The notes under the pieces are model-generated. The model worked only from the letters and a program-made list of their open reading frames with translations, ran no database searches and had not been told where the DNA came from. The position numbers and the translations under genes were made by a program. This document shows positions 25,731 to 33,508 of a stretch of DNA of 64,000 nucleotides, in pieces; position 1 is the first letter of the stretch; each line of letters begins with the position of its first letter. The DNA lies in contig SVHC01000005.1 of assembly GCA_015056055.1 (NCBI GenBank), positions 32,060-96,059 on the forward strand, written 5' to 3'. This DNA is from Clostridiales bacterium. Lineage in GTDB: Bacteria; Bacillota; Clostridia; Christensenellales; Aristaeellaceae.

Positions 25731-26897
25731 CTAAATATGCACGCACCATGTTCCCCATACAAGAAATACCATTGCTGCTCCCAGAAGAACGGCTTCCCAT
25801 GTATGCACGCGCCGGTTTCTGCCCGAAACCAGAAAATACGCCAGCACGCACGGAATCAAATCCGCCGTATAGCGAAGTCCCATTTGGAAACCGCCAAAGG
25901 ATTTATGCAGCATCAAAAGAAACAACTGCACGAAAAACGCAATCACCGCAGCAATCTGCGCAGGCTTCATTTTCCTTTTGACAACATCCATAATTATCCA
26001 GATGCCGAACAGAATGAAAACGGGATTTGCCATAAACATATTAAAGCCGAATTTCACAAATTCACCGTTTGAAAACGGTTTTCCGGCAAAAACCAGCTTT
26101 ATATTGTTCCACAGATACGCCAGCGAAAACTGTCCGTTTTCCGAGCGGGTAAATTCCGGCAGATAATTATGCCCGAATTCGAAGAAATTGCCAAACCTCG
26201 CCAGATTGTACAATCCATAGCACATACCGATGCAAAGCCCTGCACACACGCCCGGTATCCACTTTTTCAGCGGTACTTTTCGGTGCAAAAGCAGCGCCGC
26301 TACCGCAAGTCCGGCAATGGCATTAAACGGTCTGCAGCCAACAGCCAAGGCATACAGCGCAAGGCTCCATGTGGCTTTTCCCCGGTTTGCAAGGACAACT
26401 GCCAGCACCGTCAGAAGGAATGCCAGGAGCTGTGCCTGATACCAAACCGCGCCCAGAAGCATCAGCGGCAGAAAAGACGAGGCAACCACAAAGAATGTTG
26501 CCCAGAAAAGCCCCGCGCCGATTTTTCCCTTTCGCGATACCGCCCAGTAAACCGCTGCAAACGCACCCAGAGCGTACAGCTTTACTACGAGGTTGTCCGG
26601 CGTATTTTGCCCAAACACAAACGAAAGCAGCCACATCGGAACCGAAGGAACCGGCGGAAAACTTACATAATAGTTTCCCTCAAAGATCGCAAGTTCCAGA
26701 TGTGGATAGTCATGCGGCAGATGCACCTGCCCCTCTCGCCATGCAAGCGCCTGAAGCGTATAGGTATTGTACGCATTCGATCCCGCCGGGTCATATCCGC
26801 AAACGCGACTAAACAGGCACAGCGCCGCCATCAAAACGGCGAGCGCTGCGACCAGTGCTAAAATTCTTTTTTTGTTCAGCGTACGAAGTTCGTCCAT
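25731..26897 (-). CDS. Polytopic membrane protein, putative GT-C type glycosyltransferase
   Basis: A 388-residue integral membrane protein with about ten helices. The first external loop (GYDPAGSNAYNTYTLQALAW) has the acidic start and the later FEGNYYVSFPPVPSVPMWLL segment that resemble PMT/GT39-like lipid-linked sugar transferases. I did not find a fully convincing catalytic motif. The start overlaps the flavodoxin gene by 22 bases with only a weak GGAAG site, so coupling or a later start is possible. The stop lies 59 bases before the DUF1540 gene. Confidence 0.6.
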   Translation of the reverse strand: MDELRTLNKKRILALVAALAVLMAALCLFSRVCGYDPAGSNAYNTYTLQALAWREGQVHLPHDYPHLELAIFEGNYYVSFPPVPSVPMWLLSFVFGQNTPDNLVVKLYALGAFAAVYWAVSRKGKIGAGLFWATFFVVASSFLPLMLLGAVWYQAQLLAFLLTVLAVVLANRGKATWSLALYALAVGCRPFNAIAGLAVAALLLHRKVPLKKWIPGVCAGLCIGMCYGLYNLARFGNFFEFGHNYLPEFTRSENGQFSLAYLWNNIKLVFAGKPFSNGEFVKFGFNMFMANPVFILFGIWIIMDVVKRKMKPAQIAAVIAFFVQLFLLMLHKSFGGFQMGLRYTADLIPCVLAYFLVSGRNRRVHTWEAVLLGAAMVFLVWGTWCVHI

Positions 26898-27505
26898 GCA
26901 CGTTCTTCCATCTCGGGAGCGGTGATACCGGCTGCGCGACCGGCTTCAAGGCACTTGAGCAGCCAAGCCATGTTGTTGCCCAGCACGCGCATGGTCTGCA
27001 TGCCTTCCAGATCCTGCTTAACTTCTTCTGCTTCTGCGCCGTGAACCATGGTCCAGTACTGGGAATTCACAACGATCATCTGAGAAATGGTGGGATACTT
27101 CATCAGCTGCTCGATAGCTGCGGTGGAACCGGCACGGCGGCAGGATACAACAACAGCAGCGGGCTTGCCGCGATATACGCTGGGATCAGCTGCAAAGAAT
27201 GCGCGATCCAGCATGGACGTGATGCTGCCGGAAGCAGAGCCGTAATGTACCGGAGAACCGAATACGATACCATCGGCTTCCTTAGCGCGGGCGATAAACT
27301 GATTTACCTTGTCATCATCGAATGCGCAGCAGCCACCGGTGGTTTCGCAGCCAAAGCAGGCGGCACAGCCACGGATGGGATCGGAACCCACGTCAAAAAT
27401 TTCCCATTCAACGCCGTTCTTTTCCAGTGCGCCGGCGATTTCCATCAGGGCGGTGTAGGTGCATCCTTTTGCATTCGGGCTTCCGTTGACAAGCAGTACT
27501 TTCAT
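26876..27505 (-). CDS. Flavodoxin-family NAD(P)H-dependent oxidoreductase
   Basis: A 209-residue FMN protein of the NADPH-dependent FMN reductase/iron-sulfur flavoprotein group. VLLVNGSPNAKGCTYTAL at the N-terminus binds the FMN phosphate. GCAACFGCETTGGCCAFDD carries four to five cysteines in the position where iron-sulfur flavoproteins bind a cluster, and FGSPVHYGSASGSITSMLDR is the flavin loop. It may reduce quinones or other small electron acceptors. The start at 27505 has GAGGAG 8 bases upstream; a GTG further up would include that site. Confidence 0.85.
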   Translation of the reverse strand: MKVLLVNGSPNAKGCTYTALMEIAGALEKNGVEWEIFDVGSDPIRGCAACFGCETTGGCCAFDDDKVNQFIARAKEADGIVFGSPVHYGSASGSITSMLDRAFFAADPSVYRGKPAAVVVSCRRAGSTAAIEQLMKYPTISQMIVVNSQYWTMVHGAEAEEVKQDLEGMQTMRVLGNNMAWLLKCLEAGRAAGITAPEMEERAWTNFVR

Positions 27506-27526
27506 GTGTGTTTCTCCTCTCACAAA

Positions 27527-27664
27527 TCAATCTTTGTACAGTGTTTCCATCATATCATGCTGCAGCCGCGCCACGACTTTCGGTGCGCTTCCGCCGATAT
27601 ACGCTTCATCCAACCATTCTGCTGTTGTATCATCCAAGTATATGCATTGATAAACAACCTTATG
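27527..27664 (-). pseudogene. Possible C-terminal gene fragment upstream of the flavodoxin gene
   Basis: A minus-strand frame open from 27664 to a TGA at 27527 reads YLDDTTAEWLDEAYIGG then SAPKVVARLQHDMMETLYKD. Composition and codon use look coding, and the stop lies 21 bases before the next ATG, as in an operon. There is no plausible start with a ribosome binding site and a stop at 27665-27667 closes the frame, so it may be the tail of a decayed gene. I do not recognise the family. The rest of the 270-bp gap holds only the plus-strand promoter described next. Confidence 0.3.
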
Positions 27665-27712
27665 CTATTCTATGATACCGCATTTTTGAAAAAAAGTAAA
27701 TCCCAAAATCCC

Positions 27713-27741
27713 TTGTCAAGCCGCAAAAATTCCCGTATAAT
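27713..27741 (+). promoter_or_regulatory. SigA-type promoter for the GH29 gene
   Basis: TTGTCA (27713-27718), 17-base spacer, perfect TATAAT (27736-27741). The transcript should start near 27748, with AAAGGAGG at 27758-27765 and the ATG at 27776. Confidence 0.85.
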
Positions 27742-27775
27742 CTTCTTATAACAATGCAAAGGAGGCCGCTTCTTT

Positions 27776-29083
27776 ATGAAAGAATTTCTTCGTCAGGCAT
27801 CACAGGTCATCCCCAGCAAACGTCAGCTTGACTGGTTCAATACGGAGTTTTATGTATTTTCACATTTCGGCGTAAACACCTACACGGGACGCGAATGGGG
27901 CGACGGCACAGAATCCCCCGCCATCTTCAACCCCGTCAACCTGGACTGCGACCAGTGGGTTGCAGCCATCAAAGCCATGGGCGCGCGCGGACTTGTCCTC
28001 ACCGCCAAACACCATGACGGTTTCTGTCTGTGGCCGTCAAAATACACGGAACACTGCGTGAAAAACAGTCCCTGGAAAGACGGCAAAGGCGACGTTGTCC
28101 GCGAAGCTTCCGAAGCATGCCGCCGCGCAGGACTCAAATTCGGCGTTTATCTTTCCCCCTGGGACAGAAATTCCAAGCTGTACGGAACCGATGAATACAA
28201 CGACTACTATAAAGCACAGCTCACCGAGCTTCTGACCGGTTACGGCGAACTTTTCATGGTCTGGTTTGACGAAGCCTGCGGCGAAGGTCCCAACGGCCGT
28301 AAGCAGGAATACGACTTTGCCGGATATATCGAACTGATCCGCAAATATCAGCCCAACGCCTGCATTTTCAACGACCACGGACCCGACGTTCGCTGGGTCG
28401 GCAATGAAGCCGGTACCGCCCGCTTTGCGGAATGGGCTGTCATGCCGAAGGAGCTCACGCACCGCTGCGAAGTACAGACCGGCCCTGCGCCGCTTTTCGG
28501 CGAACTTTCTCTGGATGGAATCTACAACACCCTTCCCGACCTTGGCGCTCTTTCAAACATCATCTTCTCTGAAGGTCTGACCTTCTGCCCTTCTGAAATC
28601 GATATGTCCATCCGTCCCGGCTGGTTCTATCATCCGGAAGAAGAGCCGCACTCTCTTGAACGCCTGCAGAATACATATATCACCAGTGTCGGCGGCAACG
28701 CAGGTTTCCACCTGAACATTCCCCCGAACAGGGATGGTCTCTATGACGAAAAGGACGTTGCCCGCATGAAGGAACTGGGCGACTGGATTCGCTCCACTTT
28801 TAGCAATCCCATTCCTTCTGTATGGAAGCAGGATGGACAGGACTTTATCGTCACGCTGGAAAGCGCTCAGCCCGTAAAGTATGTCGTTCTCCGCGAAGAT
28901 ATTGCCCGCGGTCAGCGCGTTGAAGCATTCTCCATCGATGACGGTAACTGGTGGAATATTTATGACGGTACCACCATCGGCAATAAGCGTATCTGCCCGG
29001 TTAAGACAGATTCCGGCACTCTGCGCATCCGCATACGCTCTACACGCGGTGAAGTTCTGATGAAATCCATTGAACTCTACTGA
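27776..29083 (+). CDS. Glycoside hydrolase family 29 alpha-L-fucosidase
   Basis: Retaining alpha-L-fucosidase of 435 residues that removes terminal fucose. Conserved GH29 blocks are FSHFGVNTYTGREWG, LTAKHHDGFCLWPSKYT, KFGVYLSPWDRN and the nucleophile Asp165 in ELFMVWFDEACGEG. Its short length and an F5/8-like tail shape (VKYVVLREDIARGQRVEAFS) suggest the GH29-B-like branch, but I cannot set linkage specificity. There is no signal peptide, so it is cytoplasmic, fitting import of fucosylated oligosaccharides. A strong promoter and a GGAGG site 10 bases before the ATG are present. Confidence 0.92.
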   Translation: MKEFLRQASQVIPSKRQLDWFNTEFYVFSHFGVNTYTGREWGDGTESPAIFNPVNLDCDQWVAAIKAMGARGLVLTAKHHDGFCLWPSKYTEHCVKNSPWKDGKGDVVREASEACRRAGLKFGVYLSPWDRNSKLYGTDEYNDYYKAQLTELLTGYGELFMVWFDEACGEGPNGRKQEYDFAGYIELIRKYQPNACIFNDHGPDVRWVGNEAGTARFAEWAVMPKELTHRCEVQTGPAPLFGELSLDGIYNTLPDLGALSNIIFSEGLTFCPSEIDMSIRPGWFYHPEEEPHSLERLQNTYITSVGGNAGFHLNIPPNRDGLYDEKDVARMKELGDWIRSTFSNPIPSVWKQDGQDFIVTLESAQPVKYVVLREDIARGQRVEAFSIDDGNWWNIYDGTTIGNKRICPVKTDSGTLRIRIRSTRGEVLMKSIELY

Positions 29084-29084
29084 T

Positions 29085-29256
29085 GATCTTACAAAACCAG
29101 TAAGGCTGCAAGTCACATGAACCCGGAAAGATCCTGTGGCGCCGTTGTATTCACCCGAACTTTCTAAGCGGCTTCCGTCATCAGGAAGAATATGCATTTC
29201 CGACAAAACAGCAGTAGCAAGCGGGACGGCTGCATAGATGCAGCCGTCCCGCTTTT
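29085..29256 (+). ncRNA. Candidate structured non-coding RNA downstream of the fucosidase gene
   Basis: The 172 bases after the fucosidase stop have no convincing ORF, contain stem-loops (CTTCC/GGAAG around 29172-29188; GGCGCC and GGAAA-TCC elements before it) and end in an exceptionally strong plus-strand terminator. The antisense translation (GEYNGATGSFRVHVTCSLTG) resembles a misannotated peptide I associate with a conserved Firmicutes RNA, possibly the raiA-type RNA. That link is memory only. I see no promoter just upstream, so it may be processed from the fucosidase mRNA. Confidence 0.4.
29219..29256 (+). terminator. Strong intrinsic terminator
   Basis: Perfect 16-bp stem starting AAGCGGGACGGCTGCA, loop TAGA, then TTTTC. 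It is directional for the plus strand: the minus-strand side has no T-run. It lies 136 bases after the fucosidase stop, which is why the sequence between deserves attention. Confidence 0.9.
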
Positions 29257-29284
29257 CGATATGAAAAAGTCGCCGAATTTCAAA

Positions 29285-29313
29285 TTGCATTCTGCCAAAG
29301 CGTTCCTTATAAT
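29285..29313 (+). promoter_or_regulatory. SigA-type promoter for the MerR-like regulator
   Basis: TTGCAT (29285-29290), 17-base spacer, perfect TATAAT (29308-29313). Transcription should start near 29320, within the inverted repeat described next. Confidence 0.85.
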
Positions 29314-29317
29314 GTAA

Positions 29318-29343
29318 GTATAGCGTTTCCAATCTCGCTATAC
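29318..29343 (+). repeat. Inverted repeat at the transcription start, candidate operator
   Basis: GTATAGCG (29318-29325), 10-base spacer, CGCTATAC (29336-29343): a perfect 8-bp dyad between the -10 box and the Shine-Dalgarno sequence (AAAGGAG at 29345). Placement at +1 upstream of a DNA-binding protein gene suggests autorepression; an RNA hairpin next to the ribosome binding site is the alternative. Confidence 0.6.
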
Positions 29344-29358
29344 GAAAGGAGCATCTTT

Positions 29359-29811
29359 ATGACGGATACAGGAAACTATTATGTTTTGAATCATCTGGTG
29401 CTGATTACCGGACTTACAGACCGCACACTGCGCAGCTATATCGCATCCGGAATCCTTCAGGGCGAAAAAATCAATGGTCTTTGGCATTTTACGCCTGAGC
29501 AGGTGGAAAACTTCATCCGCCATCCGGCAGTGCTCCCCAGCATTCAGGCCAAAAGAAATGCATTGGTGCATGATTTTCTCCTGGACACCTACAAATCCCA
29601 GCCGGAAGCATGCATCATTCTGGATATGCCCGGAGCAAACCGCGTAAAAGTGGCTGAATACTTTTGCTACCGTATCAACACAGAAAATTTCCGTGACATC
29701 CACTTTTCCTACGATTGCGTGGAAGGAATTCCCCGCGTCATTCTGAAGGGAAAAACCGAAGATGTTCTGAACCTGACAAACGGTTATTATCAGGATCACC
29801 CCATAGAATAG
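29359..29811 (+). CDS. MerR-like helix-turn-helix regulator
   Basis: A 150-residue protein. The N-terminal 60 residues fit a winged helix of the MerR/excisionase kind: YVLNHLVLITGLTDRTLRSY is the helix-turn-helix, followed by IASGILQGEKINGLWHFTPE as wing and DNA-contact region. The C-terminal about 80 residues (ACIILDMPGANRVKVAEYFC onward) form a small domain I do not recognise, perhaps for ligand binding or dimerisation. AAAGGAG lies 8 bases before the ATG. The dyad in its leader is a candidate binding site. Targets beyond itself are unknown; the fucosidase upstream is one possibility. Confidence 0.75.
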   Translation: MTDTGNYYVLNHLVLITGLTDRTLRSYIASGILQGEKINGLWHFTPEQVENFIRHPAVLPSIQAKRNALVHDFLLDTYKSQPEACIILDMPGANRVKVAEYFCYRINTENFRDIHFSYDCVEGIPRVILKGKTEDVLNLTNGYYQDHPIE

Positions 29812-29825
29812 ATCCTCATTCCTGC

Positions 29826-29860
29826 AAAAAACACCTGCATATCGCTTGCAGGTGTTTTTC
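29826..29860. terminator. Bidirectional intrinsic terminator
   Basis: Perfect 13-bp stem AAAAACACCTGCA/TGCAGGTGTTTTT with a 7-base loop. It ends the regulator gene on the plus strand and rho on the minus strand. Confidence 0.92.
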
Positions 29861-29899
29861 ATATTCTCTATAAATCTGTACGCCGGACACATCCGCTTA

Positions 29900-31684
29900 T
29901 CAGGATTTCAGGGTATATCCATCTTTTTCGTATATGTTCACCCAATTTTTGATCCGCTCAAGGAACTCCGCATTGTTATTCGTTCCTTCCAGCATACCGA
30001 TCAATTGCTCTGTTGCTTCCTGCTGATTTACACCGGAAAGAATCCTGCGCATATCGAATGCAGCCTGAAGTTCTTCCTCGCTCATCAGCAAATCCTCCCT
30101 GCGAGTGCCGGAACGGTTCATATCGATCGCCGGGAAAATTCGTCTTTCCGAGAGCTTTCGGTCAAGATGCAGCTCCATATTGCCGGTACCCTTGAATTCC
30201 TCATAAATAATATCGTCCATTCGGCTGCCGGTTTCCACCAGCGCAGTAGCCAGAATCGTAAGGCTGCCGCCGTTTTCGATGTTGCGCGCAGCGCCAAAGA
30301 ATCTCTTGGGCTTATTCAGCGCTCCCGGATCAAGTCCACCGGAAAGGGATCTGCCCGTAGGCGGAATCACCATATTATATGCCCTTGCAAGCCGCGTGAT
30401 GGAGTCCATCAAAATCACGACATCTTTCCCCATTTCCACCAGGCGCTGCCCGCGCTCATAAACCATCTCTGCCAGGCGCACATGGTTTTCCGGCTGCATA
30501 TCAAACGTGGAATACAGGACTTCTCCTTTGATTGAACGCTGGATATCCGTCACTTCTTCGGGACGCTCGTCAATCAAAAGTACAATCAATTGCACTTCCG
30601 GATGATTTTCTGTTATTGCATTTGCTATTTTCTTCAGGAGAGTCGTTTTTCCCGCCTTCGGCGGAGCAACAATCAAACCGCGCTGACCTTTGCCGATCGG
30701 AGCAATCATGTCGATCGCACGCAGCGCCAGATCACTCTTTTTCCTTTTGCTTTCAAGGCGCAGTCGTTCATTCGGGTACACCGGTGTCAGCGTTTCGAAG
30801 GCAGCTCTTTGCGCACATTCTTCCGGTGCAACGCCATTGATCGCCGTAATATACAGCATGGCATTGTATCTGTCCCCTTCGCGCGAAGGGCGAATCTTAC
30901 CGGCAACAAGATCTCCCGTGCGCAGCAAGAAACGGCGAATCTGTGCCATGGAAATGTACACGTCATACGAGCCGGGCATGTAGTTCTCCGCACGCAAAAA
31001 TCCAAAGCCGTCGTTCAGAATTTCCAGTACACCCTCGCCGTCAGAGCATTCTCCGGAAGCAAGAAGATCCGGTACGCCGGGATTGGTTAGGCCATATTCA
31101 GAGCTGTATCCGCTTTCACGGCGACGGGAAGGTTCACGCAGCTTGAATACCGGCGACGGTTCATTACGTTCGGCCTGATCGCATCTCCAGTAGCCATTAT
31201 CATAATTTGCCGCTTCTTCGCATCTGTGCATCTGTCGCGGAACACTGATCCCATTCAGGCGATTCGGCCCGGGCTGCACATACCGGGTCTGTGGTCTTAA
31301 AGGCTGACGCGTTTCGCCCCGTTGCGGAGGAGTAAGCCTTTCATCATAGCGCTGCTCGAAATATGTATCCTCCGGCGCTTCTTCTTTCCACTCCGCCGCA
31401 TCGTGATTGTCGGCTGTCGAATTCTCTCCGCCATTTTCGTCCGTCTTTTCAATAGGATTGAGAACCCGTGCGTTTTCCTGCGCATCGCTTTCTCCGGAGG
31501 CAGGCAAGCTTTCATCCTTCTTAAGAGTAACTTCCTCTTCGGCAGAAGCTGCATTTTCAACATGTGCAAGAATCAATTCAATCATATTTACTTTTGTGAT
31601 TCCAGCCGAAAATTTCACGCCCAGTGTTTTTGCGATCTGCCGCAGTTCTGCGACCGTCTTTGCGTGAAGAGAACGATAATCCAT
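29900..31684 (-). CDS. rho: Transcription termination factor Rho
   Basis: Hexameric RNA-dependent ATPase that ends transcription; 594 residues, long for the family (E. coli 419). Order: Rho N domain (residues 1-42, [20 protein letters not shown]), a hydrophilic linker of about 165 residues rich in Glu, Asp, Asn and Arg, then the RNA-binding cold-shock domain ([13 protein letters not shown]), Walker [13 protein letters not shown] and the Q/R-loop helicase core ending MRRILSG. The start at 31684 has GGAGGG 6 bases upstream; the longer in-frame ATG lies inside the methyltransferase gene. It follows that gene by 79 bases, which include a TATAAT (31736-31731) without a clear -35. Confidence 0.92.
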   Translation of the reverse strand: MDYRSLHAKTVAELRQIAKTLGVKFSAGITKVNMIELILAHVENAASAEEEVTLKKDESLPASGESDAQENARVLNPIEKTDENGGENSTADNHDAAEWKEEAPEDTYFEQRYDERLTPPQRGETRQPLRPQTRYVQPGPNRLNGISVPRQMHRCEEAANYDNGYWRCDQAERNEPSPVFKLREPSRRRESGYSSEYGLTNPGVPDLLASGECSDGEGVLEILNDGFGFLRAENYMPGSYDVYISMAQIRRFLLRTGDLVAGKIRPSREGDRYNAMLYITAINGVAPEECAQRAAFETLTPVYPNERLRLESKRKKSDLALRAIDMIAPIGKGQRGLIVAPPKAGKTTLLKKIANAITENHPEVQLIVLLIDERPEEVTDIQRSIKGEVLYSTFDMQPENHVRLAEMVYERGQRLVEMGKDVVILMDSITRLARAYNMVIPPTGRSLSGGLDPGALNKPKRFFGAARNIENGGSLTILATALVETGSRMDDIIYEEFKGTGNMELHLDRKLSERRIFPAIDMNRSGTRREDLLMSEEELQAAFDMRRILSGVNQQEATEQLIGMLEGTNNNAEFLERIKNWVNIYEKDGYTLKS

Positions 31685-31763
31685 GCTCCACCCTCCAGTT
31701 ACCGGATTTGTGATACCGCTATGTTTCTGTATTATATCCTCATGTTCCACACCGTATGCATAG

Positions 31764-32768
31764 TTACCGATGTTTTTCCGGAACAATACCAACTACCACA
31801 TCGCGTGTAACCGCCTGCTCGACCCAATGCGCCATACCATCGTAAATCTCGCCTTCCGCAATCTCAAACCCGGCCTTTTCAAGCGCTTCTGTCACCTGGA
31901 TGCGTTTAAGCGTATTTACATTAAAAGCCAGCGCCGCTGCACCGCCGGGCTTAAGCGCCGCGCGATACGCTTCGGCAGTTTCTTCCATAAGCGCAGCAAG
32001 ACCGCCCTTCCCGCTGGGAGCATGCTGCACGCCATAGGGCAAATCAGCCACAAGAATATGATACGCGCCTTTTCCAAGTCCATGTACATTTCTTGCGTCC
32101 ACTGTTGCCAGTGCAATCTCGCCCCGTGATCCGTTTTCTCCAAAGGGCATAGCAAAATCAAACGTCTCCATCGGGATATTAACTCCCTTGTGGGTACGCG
32201 CATGCTTGTTCTGCTTATGTTTTATTCTGTGATATTCAAGATAACGTTTGAAGAAGCGTGAGCATTCCGCAATTTCGGAACGGCTTGCATCCGCACCGGT
32301 GGGCGTAACGCCACGATTTGCTGCAAGGAATAAAGAGGTGCCGCGTCCGCACATGGGGTCAAGCATTTTGAGCCCTTCTTCGCGGAAGCAGGAAGATGAG
32401 TAAAGCGCCATGTTGATGAGCATCTGCGTAAATCGCTCATTGGTCTTGCCCTTATATTTCTGGATATAGGGAAGATCCTCGCCAAGAAGCGCCTGTTTTT
32501 GTGAAAGTACCGGCATCAGCGAATTATCGCTGCGGATTTCAAACAGCCAGTACAAAAGTGAATGATCAGAAAGGATATCGGCTTGTTCCGCCGTCAAAGC
32601 ATCGGCCTCAAATGTAATCAATTCAACTCCGGATATGGTCATCCATTGCGCATTCGGCGTAAGCCCGCCTGCTTTCAGCAAAAGCAGCAGCTCTTTTTCG
32701 GCCAGTGTGCTCAGCTCCGCCTGATATCTTGCGTTGGAATGCCTTACCGGCAAAATTCCATACTTCAT
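31764..32768 (-). CDS. TRM11/RlmL-like SAM-dependent methyltransferase
   Basis: A 334-residue methyltransferase of the UPF0020/TRM11 group that methylates guanine or adenine exocyclic nitrogens in RNA. Motif I is [18 protein letters not shown], the acidic motif [11 protein letters not shown], and motif IV ADLPYG replaces the usual N/D-P-P-Y. The N-terminal 120 residues lack a clear THUMP signature, so the RNA target is uncertain. GGGGGAT precedes the ATG at 32768; a longer frame to 32810 has no ribosome site. It lies downstream of rpsU and upstream of rho. Confidence 0.75.
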   Translation of the reverse strand: MKYGILPVRHSNARYQAELSTLAEKELLLLLKAGGLTPNAQWMTISGVELITFEADALTAEQADILSDHSLLYWLFEIRSDNSLMPVLSQKQALLGEDLPYIQKYKGKTNERFTQMLINMALYSSSCFREEGLKMLDPMCGRGTSLFLAANRGVTPTGADASRSEIAECSRFFKRYLEYHRIKHKQNKHARTHKGVNIPMETFDFAMPFGENGSRGEIALATVDARNVHGLGKGAYHILVADLPYGVQHAPSGKGGLAALMEETAEAYRAALKPGGAAALAFNVNTLKRIQVTEALEKAGFEIAEGEIYDGMAHWVEQAVTRDVVVGIVPEKHR

Positions 32769-32791
32769 AAATATCCCCCAAATATAGGATG

Positions 32792-32818
32792 AAGCCCCTT
32801 TGCACAGCAAAGGGGCTT
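32792..32818 (-). terminator. Hairpin between rpsU and the methyltransferase gene
   Basis: Perfect 12-bp stem AAGCCCCTTTGC/GCAAAGGGGCTT with a 3-base loop, 10 bases beyond the rpsU stop. On the minus strand there is no T-run, so it may only partly terminate or may protect the rpsU mRNA end. Confidence 0.6.
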
Positions 32819-32828
32819 TAAGGCAAGC

Positions 32829-33002
32829 TTAATACTTACGCTTACGGGCGGCTTCAGCCTTCTTCTTACGCTTAACGCTCGGCTTCTCGTAATGTTCTCT
32901 TTTACGGGCTTCAGCAAGAATGCCTGCACGAGCAGTCTGACGCTTGAACTTTCTCAGAGCATTCTCGATGGATTCATTCTTTCCAACACGAACTTCAGAC
33001 AC
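32829..33002 (-). CDS. rpsU: 30S ribosomal protein S21
   Basis: A 57-residue basic protein of the small subunit: [20 protein letters not shown], then a core with [17 protein letters not shown] and a Lys/Arg tail ending RKRKY, which is S21. The start is GTG at 33002 with GGGAGGG 6 bases upstream. It has its own promoter, a dyad in the leader and a hairpin after the stop, so it can be expressed apart from the heat-shock operon upstream. Confidence 0.95.
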   Translation of the reverse strand: MSEVRVGKNESIENALRKFKRQTARAGILAEARKREHYEKPSVKRKKKAEAARKRKY

Positions 33003-33028
33003 TGGTTTTCCCTCCCCTCGCGTTTAAA

Positions 33029-33041
33029 TGGCACAGTGCCA
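33029..33041 (-). repeat. Perfect dyad in the rpsU leader
   Basis: TGGCAC-T-GTGCCA, 6-bp arms around one base, about 25 bases downstream of the expected transcription start and 27 bases before the GTG. It could be a repressor site or a small RNA hairpin. I do not match it to a known operator. Confidence 0.5.
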
Positions 33042-33068
33042 ATGTAGCATGGGGTTGCCACAACAGAT

Positions 33069-33098
33069 ATTATAACTCACACCCCATATACTAGTCAA
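33069..33098 (-). promoter_or_regulatory. SigA-type promoter for rpsU
   Basis: Minus strand TTGACT (33098-33093), 18-base spacer, perfect TATAAT (33074-33069), giving a leader of about 60 bases. Confidence 0.8.
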
Positions 33099-33145
33099 GC
33101 TAAGATTTGTGTAAACGACAGCTTTTTCGTAAATTCTTTTTGACT

Positions 33146-33487
33146 TTAACGTTTACCATTCATATCTTCGCCCAGCTGTTCGCCGCCCAGAATGTGTACA
33201 TGCAAATGTTCCACCGACTGAGCGCCATGCTTTCCGCAATTGGTAATCAGGCGGAAGCCCTCATTCAGGCCAAGATTTTCCGCAATTCTGGCAGCGGTGT
33301 AGAAAAGACCGCCCAGAAGAGCTTCATCTGCCTGCGCCACATTTTTCACATGGCACTTGGGAATCACAAGAATGTGTTCCTTTGCCTGCGGATTGATATC
33401 GCGAAACGCATAATACTTTTCATCCTCATACACTTTGGTGCTGGGAATTTCGCCCCTGAGGATTTTGCAGAAAATGCAATTATCCAT
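33146..33487 (-). CDS. HIT family nucleotide hydrolase
   Basis: A 113-residue histidine-triad protein of the HinT branch, which hydrolyses nucleoside phosphoramidates and related adducts. Typical start NCIFCKILRGEIPSTKVYED, central DINPQAKEHILVIPK and the triad EHLHVHILGG near the C-terminus. It is cytoplasmic. It lies 21 bases downstream of mtaB and is the last gene before the rpsU promoter. Confidence 0.93.
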   Translation of the reverse strand: MDNCIFCKILRGEIPSTKVYEDEKYYAFRDINPQAKEHILVIPKCHVKNVAQADEALLGGLFYTAARIAENLGLNEGFRLITNCGKHGAQSVEHLHVHILGGEQLGEDMNGKR

Positions 33488-33508
33488 ATCGTTTCACCTC
33501 CTCTGCAA

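Noticed and set aside
28553-29332. A 259-codon minus-strand frame across the fucosidase 3' end and the following gap
   Set aside because: Most of it mirrors the fucosidase gene and the rest mirrors the candidate RNA and terminator; there is no ribosome site.
29084-29358. tRNA, tmRNA, RNase P, SRP or 6S RNA in the gap after the fucosidase gene
   Set aside because: None of their conserved sequence blocks is present, and the region cannot form a cloverleaf.
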